A stretch of DNA of 64,000 nucleotides. It comes from Rhodococcus sp. PAMC28707 (GTDB taxonomy: Bacteria; Actinomycetota; Actinomycetes; Mycobacteriales; Mycobacteriaceae). A model generated the notes under the pieces. It saw only the letters and a list, made by a program, of their open reading frames with translations. It was not told the origin of the DNA and made no database searches. Each line of letters begins with the position of its first letter. Within the stretch, counting starts at the first letter, position 1. The position numbers and the translations under genes are program-made. The DNA lies in assembly GCF_004795915.1 (NCBI RefSeq), contig NZ_CP039253.1, forward strand, positions 2,914,001 to 2,978,000, in the 5' to 3' direction. Of the stretch, positions 9,427-18,920 are shown in pieces.

Positions 9427-10143
9427 TTACTGGGAAAGCTCGGCGAGCACAGTTTCGGCGCCTACTGCGCGTTGGCCACGCTCGACGAGCAGCTTGGTGC
9501 CCAGTGGGAAATAGGTGTCCACGCGCGAACCGAATCGGATCAAACCGTAGGTGTCACCGATGGTGAGCTTGTCGCCGATCTTGGCGTTGTTGATGATGCG
9601 CCTCGCGATGAGGCCGGCGATCTGCACGACCGCGATGTCCTGGCCCGCAGCGGTACGAATATGCATGCTGTTTCGCTCGTTGACCTCGCTTGCTTCGGCC
9701 AGATCAGCAGACTTGAACTGTCCGCTGCGGTGCACGACCCCGAGCACCTCGCCGCCGACCGGAACCCGCTGCACGTGTACGTCCAGGACGGAAAGGAAGA
9801 TGCTCACGCGCGGCACCGGATCGCTACCCAGGCTGAGTTCGGAAGGGGGCACTGCGGTATCGACCAGTGTCACCAGCCCGTCCGCCGGAGCGACAACGAC
9901 ACCGGGGCGGTTCGGTGGAACGCGGCTCGGATGCCGAAAGAATGTGGCGCAAGCGCCGGCTGCGGTGAGGCCGGCCAGTCGCACCCACTTGTACTTACGG
10001 CCGAGAACGGCCACTGCAAGAGGGCCTGCAACGAACGGAAGCCCTGCCGGGTGCAGGGGCGGGACTGTCTCTCGGACCAGGTCGATGACGTGCGCGACCC
10101 CAGTTCGGGGAGGTTGACCGATCGGGGTGGGACGGCGTGCCAC
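9427..10143 (-). CDS. psd: Phosphatidylserine decarboxylase proenzyme (class II, short form)
   Basis: Converts phosphatidylserine to phosphatidylethanolamine at the membrane. The 238-aa proenzyme ends with the self-cleavage region [16 protein letters not shown], in which the Ser of the GS pair would become the pyruvoyl group. This short form matches M. tuberculosis Psd (Rv0437c). Translation starts at GTG 10143 behind a good ribosome binding site (AAGGAG, 5 nt spacing). First gene of psd-pssA-AAA ATPase. Confidence 0.95.
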   Translation of the reverse strand: MARRPTPIGQPPRTGVAHVIDLVRETVPPLHPAGLPFVAGPLAVAVLGRKYKWVRLAGLTAAGACATFFRHPSRVPPNRPGVVVAPADGLVTLVDTAVPPSELSLGSDPVPRVSIFLSVLDVHVQRVPVGGEVLGVVHRSGQFKSADLAEASEVNERNSMHIRTAAGQDIAVVQIAGLIARRIINNAKIGDKLTIGDTYGLIRFGSRVDTYFPLGTKLLVERGQRAVGAETVLAELSQ

Positions 10144-10189
10144 TTCGCTCCTTATGACTGTCGGTATACCAAGGCCTCGGCACAGACGA

Positions 10190-10227
10190 CTGCCGGGGCC
10201 TCACACAGTACGTGGAAGCCCCGGCAG
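10190..10227. terminator. Hairpin between the GlsB-family gene and psd
   Basis: A 10-bp perfect stem, CTGCCGGGGC / GCCCCGGCAG, with an 18-nt loop, lies just after the stop of the upstream minus-strand gene and before psd. There is no clear T-run, so it may act as a weak terminator or RNA-stabilising hairpin. Confidence 0.5.
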
Positions 10228-10245
10228 CCGGTAAGTGTGAGTCGA

Positions 10246-10515
10246 TCAGACCTTGCTGCGGCCCATGACCAACTTGACGAGGAACAAGAGGATGACTGCG
10301 CCCAGCAGGCAGGTGATGAAGCTGAAGATGAGTCCGCCGCCTTCGACGTCGACTCCGAATACCTTCAGTAGCCAGCCACCGAGAAGTCCACCGATGATTC
10401 CGACGACGATGTTCAAGATGATGCCCATCGAGGCGTCGGTCTTCATGAGCTTGCTGCCGATCCATCCGGCGAGACCGCCGATGATGATCCAGCCGATTAT
10501 TCCTAGGCCCAACAT
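10246..10515 (-). CDS. GlsB/YeaQ/YmgE family small membrane protein
   Basis: An 89-aa transglycosylase-associated-type membrane protein, almost entirely made of three Gly-rich hydrophobic helices (IIGWIIIGGLAGWIGSKLM, then GIILNIVVGIIGGLLGGWL, then a C-terminal helix ending in VMGRSKV). The family is linked to general stress responses, but its biochemical role is not known. The ATG at 10515 has a strong ribosome binding site (AGGGGG, 6 nt upstream); longer in-frame starts add non-conserved residues. Confidence 0.85.
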   Translation of the reverse strand: MLGLGIIGWIIIGGLAGWIGSKLMKTDASMGIILNIVVGIIGGLLGGWLLKVFGVDVEGGGLIFSFITCLLGAVILLFLVKLVMGRSKV

Positions 10516-10590
10516 ATGGTGCCCCCTCTTACTAATAAGCAATGGATAGTGCTCGTCCAGCATTCCCAGGCGAATCACCAACCAAACATG

Positions 10591-11046
10591 TCAGCCCTTT
10601 TCGGTTTCCGCTTTGATGCGCTGGAGCGATTTGTTCATGCCGTCGACCAATTCGATGTCGAATTGATCGCTACCGCCGAGCACGTTCTTGACCAGGAACG
10701 ACGAAATCGCGGTGGTGCCACTCGGCGCCTCGCGCTTTTCGACTACCGAGGTGCCGGTCCCGTTCGGGGTCAGTGAATACGACCAGATCGTCTTGTTGTC
10801 CAGGACTCGGAAGGCGATCTTCTTGTTCGGTTCGAACTCGATCACTTTCGACCTGGTCGGCCAGACGAGAAGTCCCTTGCGGTTGATGTTGAGAGTGGTG
10901 GTGCCGCGTCGAACATCGCCGCCGAAGACCTTCATGAGCTTGCACTGCGGACTCCACTCGCCCATCCGCTTCAGGTCGGAGATTATTTTCCATACCTGCT
11001 CAGGGTTGGCGTCGATGTCGATCGTGGCTTCGAGAGTCTTGCTCAC
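10591..11046 (-). CDS. SRPBCC family protein (polyketide cyclase/START-like)
   Basis: A 151-aa single-domain helix-grip protein. The N-terminus TLEATIDIDANPEQVWKIIS and the WSPQCK segment are typical of the polyketide_cyc2 branch of SRPBCC proteins, which bind hydrophobic ligands in a deep pocket. No catalytic residues can be assigned. It lies 75 bp upstream of the GlsB-family gene on the same strand and may be co-transcribed. Function unknown. Confidence 0.8.
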   Translation of the reverse strand: MSKTLEATIDIDANPEQVWKIISDLKRMGEWSPQCKLMKVFGGDVRRGTTTLNINRKGLLVWPTRSKVIEFEPNKKIAFRVLDNKTIWSYSLTPNGTGTSVVEKREAPSGTTAISSFLVKNVLGGSDQFDIELVDGMNKSLQRIKAETEKG

Positions 11047-11115
11047 ATCTACCTCCGTGATGATGCGTGCAACCTGGCGTCACATGCAGTTGGGCAGGAT
11101 CGTATACCGGGGTGT

Positions 11116-11189
11116 GGGCATGCTGTTCCGATTGTGCACACACCAAGCGGGATTTCGTTCCGGGAGGGCGGAACTGGAACGCCATGCCC
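11116..11189. repeat. 74-bp palindromic element, copy A
   Basis: The ends form inverted repeats: GGGCATGCTGTTCC at the left and GGAACGCCATGCCC at the right. A second element of exactly the same length and orientation lies at 12120-12193; its right arm is identical and its left arm differs at one base, while the core is only about 45% identical. Copy A ends 2 bp from the DUF559 gene's stop codon. It looks like a REP/MITE-type dispersed element, and copy A could also act as a terminator hairpin. Confidence 0.6.
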
Positions 11190-11190
11190 A

Positions 11191-12036
11191 TCAACTCCGT
11201 GAACGCCGGCGCCGGCGCACCACTCCGGCAATCTGTCGCGCAGTCTTTTCCGGGTTCGCCATCACATCGAATGCCGAAAATCTCAGCACGAGCCAACCGT
11301 CGAGGACCAGATCGTTCTGCCGACGCCGATCCTTGCTGAACACCTCGGGCGCGCTGTGGAACTCACGGCCGTCCACCTCGACGACGACCCGTGCGAGTTC
11401 GTCGACGAAGTCGCACACGTAGTTGCCAACCCAATGGTTGGTCGCGAGGCGGAGACCGCACGCGATGAGCGCGCGATTCAATACACGCTCGGGCTCCGAG
11501 GCGAATCCCGACGCGGCACTACGAAGCTGAACGGATGCGCGGGAGTTGCCTCGGCGTCTGGGGGTACTTCGAATTTTCGCGGCCAGGTCTTGCGCATCGA
11601 TGTCTGTCGCGAGGCGTTCGTCGACGATTCGAGCGACAGCTTCCGGTGTCATCACGGCGATGCAATCGATCAGAGTTCGTTCGCGGGCGACGACGGGGAG
11701 CCTCACGACCTCGGTGGTATCGGATGCGGGCAGGTCTCGGCGATACATCCTGAGCCAGCAAGGGGTTCGAGCCTTGGATACCGCGGGCAGCGTCGCTTCG
11801 ATCATCGAATGCTCGTCCATCCACCCGTACAGCCATGCTGCTGTGCGGTGACTGAGAAGTGCGTTCGGCTGCCACAAGGTGACGGCGTAGCAGCGCGCGA
11901 TGGTGGTCGGCTGGTCGGCGCTGTAGATCCCTGGCAGTACACGTTCGTATCTGCGGGTGATCGTGCTGTTGGGTATGCCCTCGGCGAGGAGTTCGCTACG
12001 GGTGGTGATTCCGTGGGGATGCACGGCGGTGAGCAT
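11191..12036 (-). CDS. AbiEi-like N-domain plus DUF559 (Vsr-like nuclease fold) protein
   Basis: A 281-aa protein in two parts. Residues 1-100 (MLTAVHPHGITTRSELLAEG, GIYSADQPTT, LSHRTAAWLYGW) resemble the winged-helix AbiEi antitoxin-like domain common in actinobacteria. The C-terminal 110 residues form a DUF559 domain: WVGNYVCDFVDELARVVVEV with DGREFHS following, then RRRQNDLVLDGWLVLRFSA. The D...E-V-D pattern suits the PD-(D/E)XK/Vsr endonuclease fold. Such proteins are multicopy in Rhodococcus, and nuclease activity has not been shown to my knowledge. It is bracketed by two 74-bp palindromic elements, suggesting it moved as a unit. Role in phage defence or TA control is only inferred. Confidence 0.8.
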   Translation of the reverse strand: MLTAVHPHGITTRSELLAEGIPNSTITRRYERVLPGIYSADQPTTIARCYAVTLWQPNALLSHRTAAWLYGWMDEHSMIEATLPAVSKARTPCWLRMYRRDLPASDTTEVVRLPVVARERTLIDCIAVMTPEAVARIVDERLATDIDAQDLAAKIRSTPRRRGNSRASVQLRSAASGFASEPERVLNRALIACGLRLATNHWVGNYVCDFVDELARVVVEVDGREFHSAPEVFSKDRRRQNDLVLDGWLVLRFSAFDVMANPEKTARQIAGVVRRRRRSRS

Positions 12037-12119
12037 CGCCGACGCCTGGACGCGTTCGATCGATGCGAGCTGGGGCTACAGAAACCTTGTGGACGAAGGT
12101 CAGGATTGTGGACAACCCC

Positions 12120-12193
12120 GGGCATGGTGTTCCGGTCTCGCTCGAATGAGACGGCATCCCGCCTGGTAGAGGTGCAACGGGAACGCCATGCCC
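12120..12193. repeat. 74-bp palindromic element, copy B
   Basis: Same architecture as copy A at 11116-11189: GGGCATGGTGTTCC at the left end, GGAACGCCATGCCC at the right end, total 74 bp, same orientation. It lies 84 bp upstream of the DUF559 gene's start and 18 bp from the stop of the DUF1206 gene. Together the two copies exactly frame the DUF559 gene. Confidence 0.6.
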
Positions 12194-12211
12194 ATATCGG
12201 CAGCCGGATTT

Positions 12212-13021
12212 TTACATTCGTGCGTACCGTGCGAGCACGAAGGCGTACAGCCCGTACAGCGCGATGCCCACGCCGACCACGATCAACAACAATTGACCGA
12301 ACGGCTGTTGGCCGAGGGTCTTCAGCGCGCCGTCCATACCCGTCGCCTTGCTCGGATCCGAGGTGAAGACCGCAGCTACGACGAGCGCTCCTGCACCGAT
12401 CAGGGCGATGCCTTTGGCGCAGTAACCCACGATCCCGAGGCGCTCGACGGTTTTGCCGGTGTAGCCCTCGAGGTCGTCGAGGAAGTTCTTGGATACGCCC
12501 TTGTAGACGTGATAGCCGCCGACGCCGATGATGACGAGTCCGACGACGACGAGAACGAACTTGCCGAAGCTATTACCCATCAACTCCGATGTCATGGATG
12601 CGTTCTGCTTGCCGCTCGACTTGCCGGATCCGCTGGCGAACCCGAAGGTCGTCCACGCGAAGGCGATGTACACGACGGCAAGTGCACCGGCTTTCAACCG
12701 GTCCATCACGCTGCCCGCATCGTCGTCGGACTTCTTGCCGACGATAGCTTCGACGATCCGCCACAGAGCCAATGCCACGAAGGCGACGAAGGCAACCCAT
12801 AGGGCGACGGATCCGCCGGGCTTGCTGCCGAGTTCGGCGAGCGCGCCGGATTGGTCTGCGTTTCCACCTTGCCCGAACGCCAACCTGATGGCGATGTAGC
12901 CGATGAGAATATGGAGCACGCCGCTGACGAAATGGCCGGCGCGTGCGGCCTTCTCGAATGCGCCGTTGTTCTGCACCGACTCGACGACGTCGGATGCAGA
13001 TGAATCCCCGGTTTTGTTCAC
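12212..13021 (-). CDS. DUF1206 domain membrane protein
   Basis: A 269-aa integral membrane protein with six predicted helices arranged as three similar repeats of about 80 residues. Each repeat has a helix pair and a short polar loop (for example GHFVSGVLHILIGYIAIRLA, then VALWVAFVAFVALALWRIVE). This layout is the DUF1206 family of actinobacteria and cyanobacteria; its function is unknown. Start is GTG 13021 with only a weak Shine-Dalgarno. The polar N-terminus (about 28 residues) precedes the first repeat. Confidence 0.85.
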   Translation of the reverse strand: MNKTGDSSASDVVESVQNNGAFEKAARAGHFVSGVLHILIGYIAIRLAFGQGGNADQSGALAELGSKPGGSVALWVAFVAFVALALWRIVEAIVGKKSDDDAGSVMDRLKAGALAVVYIAFAWTTFGFASGSGKSSGKQNASMTSELMGNSFGKFVLVVVGLVIIGVGGYHVYKGVSKNFLDDLEGYTGKTVERLGIVGYCAKGIALIGAGALVVAAVFTSDPSKATGMDGALKTLGQQPFGQLLLIVVGVGIALYGLYAFVLARYARM

Positions 13022-13186
13022 TTACGGCCCCGATCGATTGTGACTTCTTGTTTGGCGGAACTTTACCCATGGTCGACGGATCCGAAACGCCTCAGCGCGC
13101 CTCACCCACAACGGGTAACAAGGGGCGAACACTGGCGATAGAACAAACGAGGAATCAGCCAATTCAGTTCGACGGAGTGATCGATC

Positions 13187-13342
13187 GTGAATCTTCATTC
13201 GATGTTGCGACGTACCAGCGCGGATGTGCCACTGCTCGAGTCTGCCCGGATGAGTGGGCGGCCCCGTAAGTGGCCGAGTGAGCAGTTGGAACGGCTGCTG
13301 ACGCCACGGGAAATCGACTTGATAAGACGCGGCCAGATCTGA
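13187..13342 (+). CDS. Possible small protein, 51 aa
   Basis: A short open frame from GTG 13187 with a distant GGAG (12 nt upstream). The last 30 residues, GRPRKWPSEQLERLLTPREI followed by DLIRRGQI, look like two charged amphipathic helices, and third-position GC rises through this part as in real genes. It fills an otherwise empty gap between the DUF1206 and zinc-finger genes. I do not recognise a family; it may be a regulatory peptide or a relic. Confidence 0.35.
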   Translation: MNLHSMLRRTSADVPLLESARMSGRPRKWPSEQLERLLTPREIDLIRRGQI

Positions 13343-13416
13343 TCTCTGGCCGGAAGTCCTGCGCACCGACTTCCCGAGCGGCATACTTGCCGGCAAGTGA
13401 CAGCGTGGGAGGATCT

Positions 13417-13767
13417 ATGAGCGAGGCAACGCCCTATGTCGACCCTTCCGCTGCGCCCTCCGGCCCTGGTTGCAAGGAGTGCACCGAAAGCGGCGGCTGG
13501 TGGTTTCATCTGCGGCGTTGTGCGCAGTGCGGACACATCGGCTGTTGCGATTCGTCACCGTCCCAGCATGCGAGCAAGCATGCGGGCAGTGCCGATCATC
13601 CATTCATTCGTAGCTACGAACCCGGTGAAAACTGGTTCTACAACTACACCGATGAGCAAATGTACGACGGCCCAAATTTGGCTGAGCCGCAGCACCATCC
13701 GCTCGAGCAATCGACGCCCGGTCCGGCTGGGCTGGTGCCGTCGAACTGGCAGCAGCTGCTGAACTGA
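13417..13767 (+). CDS. UBP-type zinc finger protein
   Basis: A 116-aa protein built around a ZnF-UBP domain: CKECTESGGWWFHLRRCAQC, then GHIGCCDSSPSQHASKHAG and HPFIRSYEPGENWFYNYTDE. The Cys/His spacing matches the fold that binds the C-terminus of ubiquitin in eukaryotes. In actinobacteria the partner is unknown, and no ubiquitin-like gene is seen here. The ATG at 13417 has a clear ribosome binding site (GGGAGGA, 4 nt upstream). The tail is proline-rich. Confidence 0.88.
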   Translation: MSEATPYVDPSAAPSGPGCKECTESGGWWFHLRRCAQCGHIGCCDSSPSQHASKHAGSADHPFIRSYEPGENWFYNYTDEQMYDGPNLAEPQHHPLEQSTPGPAGLVPSNWQQLLN

Positions 13768-13891
13768 CGTGGTTGCCGAGAGCGAGACGGGCGCGGGTTG
13801 CCTCTATCAACAAGTTGTCCGACGTCGACGTCACGGTGTTGCAGGCGATGATTGCCGTGTCGCATGAGTACGCGGTCGGTAATCTCGGCGT

Positions 13892-14566
13892 ATGACGTTG
13901 ATTGCCGAGGACCTGTTTCTGCTACTGGTAGACGACGTCACCGGTAAGCCGATCGTCGACAGCACCAAATTTCCCCGCGTGCTGGCCGGTGCGGTCGTTC
14001 TGGAATTGGCCGTCGAGGGTTGTGTGCGCATCACCTCGAAAGGCGAGTCCTTCAAGGCAGGACGGCTCTTGGTGAGTGGCCCTGCTCCCTCCGATCCCCT
14101 GCTTGCGCGTGCGCATGCCTTGATCGGCGCTCGAAACGGTCGGCTGAAGCCGCAGCGGGTGATCGAGAAACTCCAGAGGAACTTGAACAAGGAGGTGGGG
14201 TCCAGGCTCGCCCAGCAGGGCCTGGTTCTCGAACGTCACGACAAAGTGCTCGGGCTCTTCCCTACGGTGTCCTGGCCGGCGCGCGAGGTGACTCGCAAGA
14301 GCTGGGCGCGTCAGGGGATCGGAAGCGCGATTATCGACGGCACGACACCGGCCCCCGAGATTTCGGCGTTGATCTCGCTGGTGTCCGCCATCGACGCCGT
14401 ACCGAAGGTGTTACCAGGAGTGGACAAGAAGGCAGCAAAAAAGCGCGCAAAGGAGATTGCCGAGGGCGATTGGGCCAGTTCAGCGGTCCGAAAGGCCGTC
14501 GAGGATGTCAATGTCGCGGTCATGGCCGCCGTCATGGTCCCCATCATCGTTTCGACCGGCTCCTAG
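13892..14566 (+). CDS. GOLPH3/VPS74 (GPP34) family protein
   Basis: A 224-aa all-helical GPP34 domain protein. The start MTLIAEDLFLLLVDDVTGKP and the following VLAGAVVLELAVEGCV match actinobacterial GPP34 proteins, distant relatives of the eukaryotic Golgi phosphoprotein 3 that binds phosphoinositides. A basic RARHAL-type stretch and a hydrophobic C-terminal helix (VNVAVMAAVMVPIIV) suggest peripheral membrane binding. Function in bacteria is unknown. It is convergent with the DoxX-family gene, with 23 bp between. Confidence 0.85.
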   Translation: MTLIAEDLFLLLVDDVTGKPIVDSTKFPRVLAGAVVLELAVEGCVRITSKGESFKAGRLLVSGPAPSDPLLARAHALIGARNGRLKPQRVIEKLQRNLNKEVGSRLAQQGLVLERHDKVLGLFPTVSWPAREVTRKSWARQGIGSAIIDGTTPAPEISALISLVSAIDAVPKVLPGVDKKAAKKRAKEIAEGDWASSAVRKAVEDVNVAVMAAVMVPIIVSTGS

Positions 14567-14589
14567 CGGACCTGCCGGCCATCGACTGC

Positions 14590-14937
14590 TCACGCAGACA
14601 GTAGTCGAAGAACCAGCGCGGCAATGGCGACAGCGGCGAGGAATGCAGCGGGACCGAAACCACTGTCCTTCACTCGGAGGTGAGCGATGACCGCGCCCAC
14701 GAAGTACAAGATCACTCCGACTGCGGCGGCGACCCCGATGGGCCAGACGAACAGTCCGACGATCAGGCCGATCGCGCCGAGAATTTCTAGGTAGGCAAGC
14801 CATGGGATCTTGTCGGCAGGCACGCCGACCTGTTCCATGATGGGGATGACCTTCGGATTCTTGGTCAACTTTCCGACCGCCGAGAAGGTCAGCGATACAG
14901 CGAGAAAAATCGATACTGCGACTGTCGCAATGAACAT
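14590..14937 (-). CDS. DoxX family membrane protein
   Basis: A 115-aa protein with four hydrophobic helices and the DoxX signature around KLTKNPKVIPIMEQVGVP and YLEILGAIGLIVGLF. DoxX-like proteins are quinone-pathway or redox-related membrane proteins of unclear role. The ATG at 14937 begins directly at the first helix (MFIATVAVSIFLAVSLTFS). A very long open frame continues upstream antisense to groEL but is not coding. Confidence 0.85.
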   Translation of the reverse strand: MFIATVAVSIFLAVSLTFSAVGKLTKNPKVIPIMEQVGVPADKIPWLAYLEILGAIGLIVGLFVWPIGVAAAVGVILYFVGAVIAHLRVKDSGFGPAAFLAAVAIAALVLRLLSA

Positions 14938-15129
14938 CGGTGCCCAATCTATTGTGTCGCCCGAGCTCTCACCGGGCGTCCGTTGTCGAGAACCAGAATA
15001 GGGTCGACGGCGGTGGTCGCGGGAGAGTTGCGAGCATGAGTTTCTGTCCCCGTCGACGCTGGGCGGGTGCGCCCTGAGCGAACGCTGAGCAAGTCGGGCC
15101 AGCAAATCGACCATGCAGTGCCCGTCGAC

Positions 15130-15156
15130 CTTGCACTCGCCATGGTCGAGTGCTAG
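15130..15156 (+). promoter_or_regulatory. CIRCE element 1 (HrcA operator) upstream of groEL2
   Basis: CTTGCACTC, 9 nt, GAGTGCTAG. The right half matches the CIRCE consensus GAGTGCTAA at 8 of 9 positions and the left half (TTAGCACTC) at 7 of 9. HrcA represses chaperonin genes through this operator and is released on heat stress. Confidence 0.8.
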
Positions 15157-16923
<1,767 letters not shown>

Positions 16924-16947
16924 GTCCGTTCCCCCCGCTTCACCGCT

Positions 16948-16984
16948 GAAAAAGCCCGACTCCCTCGTGGAGTCGGGCTTTTTC
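16948..16984 (+). terminator. Rho-independent terminator after groEL2
   Basis: A 16-bp perfect stem (GAAAAAGCCCGACTCC / GGAGTCGGGCTTTTTC) with a 5-nt loop and a T-run at its end, 24 bp after the stop codon. The A-run at the left makes it symmetrical. Confidence 0.92.
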
Positions 16985-17038
16985 GTGTGCGCGGAGAAAC
17001 TGCAGCGATGCGGCGGAGCGGCACCTAGGCTGTCGAGC

Positions 17039-17995
17039 ATGGCCCGCGCAGCGTCACCGTCGATCGAACTCGAGGTGGGCGAACGTACGGTGCGCATCTC
17101 CAACCCTGATCGCGTGTACTTCCCCGAGAGCGGGGCGACCAAGATCGACTTGGTGAACTATTACCTGAGCGTCGGAGATGGGATCGTCCGCGCGCTGCGG
17201 GAACGTCCCTGCATGATGCACAGATTTCCGTCCGGTCTCTCCGGCGACAAAGTTCACCAGAAGCGTGTGCCGAACGGAGCACCACCCTGGATCGAAACGG
17301 TGCAGGTGAAGTTTCCGCGCTACAACCGGACGGCCGACGAACTGTGCGTAACGGAATTGGCGCATGTGGCCTGGGCAGTCCAGATGTCGACGGTCGAGTT
17401 CCATCCGTGGAACTCGCGGCGGGCGGATGTCGAGAGTCCCGACGAGTGGCGTATCGACCTCGACCCGATGCCGGACTGCCCGTTCGATCGAGTTCGACGC
17501 GTGGCAGGCGTCGTGCGCGAGGTTTTGGAAGACCTCGGAGCCGTCGGCTGGCCGAAAACCTCTGGTGGACATGGTCTTCACATCTACGTGCGGATTCAGC
17601 CGGACTGGGGTTTCAAGGACGTGCGAAGGGCCGCACTGGCTTTCGCGCGGGAAGTCGAGCACCGGGCACCCGAGGACGTGACGACCACCTGGTGGCGCAA
17701 GGACCGTGACCCGAAGAAACTCTTCGTCGATTACAACCAGAATGCCCGCGACCACACGATCGCGAGCGCCTACTCGGTACGTGGAAACGCGGAAGCAACT
17801 GTCTCGACACCGATTTCCTGGGATGAGGTAGTCGACGTCGATCCGCGAGAATTCACGATGTTCACCGTCCCGGCGAGGTTCGCCGAACTGGGCGACCTGC
17901 ACGAGGGCATCGACGATGCCGTGTTCTCCATCGACCCGCTCTTGGAATGGGCTGAACGCGACGAGCGGCAGGGATTGAAGGAACCGGAGGAATAG
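17039..17995 (+). CDS. Stand-alone LigD-type DNA polymerase/primase domain protein
   Basis: A 318-aa archaeo-eukaryotic-primase-like polymerase (PolDom/Prim-Pol). The catalytic pair is in WRIDLDPMPD (about residue 140), the SGGHGLHIYVRI motif follows at about residue 178, and the third acidic strand is FVDYNQNARD. It resembles the polymerase module of the NHEJ ligase LigD and the stand-alone mycobacterial Prim-Pol proteins. These fill gaps in end joining or base-excision repair with ribonucleotide preference. No ligase, nuclease or Ku gene is adjacent. The start is 55 bp after the groEL2 terminator. Confidence 0.9.
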   Translation: MARAASPSIELEVGERTVRISNPDRVYFPESGATKIDLVNYYLSVGDGIVRALRERPCMMHRFPSGLSGDKVHQKRVPNGAPPWIETVQVKFPRYNRTADELCVTELAHVAWAVQMSTVEFHPWNSRRADVESPDEWRIDLDPMPDCPFDRVRRVAGVVREVLEDLGAVGWPKTSGGHGLHIYVRIQPDWGFKDVRRAALAFAREVEHRAPEDVTTTWWRKDRDPKKLFVDYNQNARDHTIASAYSVRGNAEATVSTPISWDEVVDVDPREFTMFTVPARFAELGDLHEGIDDAVFSIDPLLEWAERDERQGLKEPEE

Positions 17996-18041
17996 CCCGG
18001 ACTCGACCCAAGACTCGCACGCCTTCACCCGAACGAGAGGT

Positions 18042-18917
18042 ATGACTTCTGTGTCTCACATCGCCCTGCTGACCACTGGCGGAACCATTGCCAGTAGCCG
18101 TGACGAGAACGGCATCAGCCGTCCGGGCAGTGATCCGCTCGGGTTCTCGTTGGCCGCCGATGTCGAGGTTCGTGAGGTCTTGTCCAAGGACAGCTCGGCG
18201 TTCGACTTCGCCGACATGGACGCCGTCGCCGACGCTGTTGCGAATGCGCTGACCGATCATGACTGCGTCGGCGTCGTGGTTCTGCATGGTACGGACACCA
18301 TGGAGGAGACGGCACTTCTCGTAGACCTGTTCCACGATGATCCGAGGCCGGTGGTGTTCACCGGTGCGCAGCGGACTTCGGATCACAGCGAGCCCGATGG
18401 GCCCTACAACGTCACGGCAGCGATCGAAGCAGTGCGGAACCCGAGTAGCAGGGGAAGGGGAGTCCTCGTTTCCTTCGGTGGCAGAACGTTGCCTGCGCGC
18501 GGCTTGATGAAATGGCATACATCAGACCTGGACGCATTTTTCGGATCGGCGCAGGAACGCTCCGTCTTCGACCGTCGGAAAATTTCGAACACCAGAGTCG
18601 ACATCGTTGCGCTGTACCCAGGGGTGGATGCGGTCGCCATCGATGCGTACCTCGGCGCAGGAAGTCAGGGGCTCGTGCTGCAGGCACTCGGTTCGGGGAA
18701 CACGAACAGCATGGTCGTGGCGGCGGTGAAGCGTGCCACGGCCGCAGGGATCCCTGTCGTCGTCACGACGAGGGTTCCGCTCGGCTCTGTCGAACCCAGC
18801 TACGGCGGCGGAGGGGGCGGTGCGGACCTTGTCGATGCCGGCGCAGCGTTCTCACCACTGCGAGCGGGTCAGGCACGGATTCTGCTCGCCGTGCAGATAG
18901 CGACACGTGAGAGGTAA
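18042..18917 (+). CDS. ansA: L-asparaginase
   Basis: Hydrolyses L-asparagine to aspartate and ammonia. The two active-site motifs are present: LLTTGGTIASS at the N-terminus (nucleophilic Thr) and VVLHGTDTMEETA near residue 85 (Thr-Asp pair). MKWHTSDLDAF carries the usual Lys. At 291 aa without an obvious signal peptide, a cytoplasmic enzyme is likely. An alternative GTG start at 18051 has better spacing to GAGAGG than the ATG at 18042, removing three residues. A Gly-rich stretch (GGGGGG near residue 254) is unusual. Confidence 0.92.
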   Translation: MTSVSHIALLTTGGTIASSRDENGISRPGSDPLGFSLAADVEVREVLSKDSSAFDFADMDAVADAVANALTDHDCVGVVVLHGTDTMEETALLVDLFHDDPRPVVFTGAQRTSDHSEPDGPYNVTAAIEAVRNPSSRGRGVLVSFGGRTLPARGLMKWHTSDLDAFFGSAQERSVFDRRKISNTRVDIVALYPGVDAVAIDAYLGAGSQGLVLQALGSGNTNSMVVAAVKRATAAGIPVVVTTRVPLGSVEPSYGGGGGGADLVDAGAAFSPLRAGQARILLAVQIATRER

Positions 18918-18920
18918 TTC

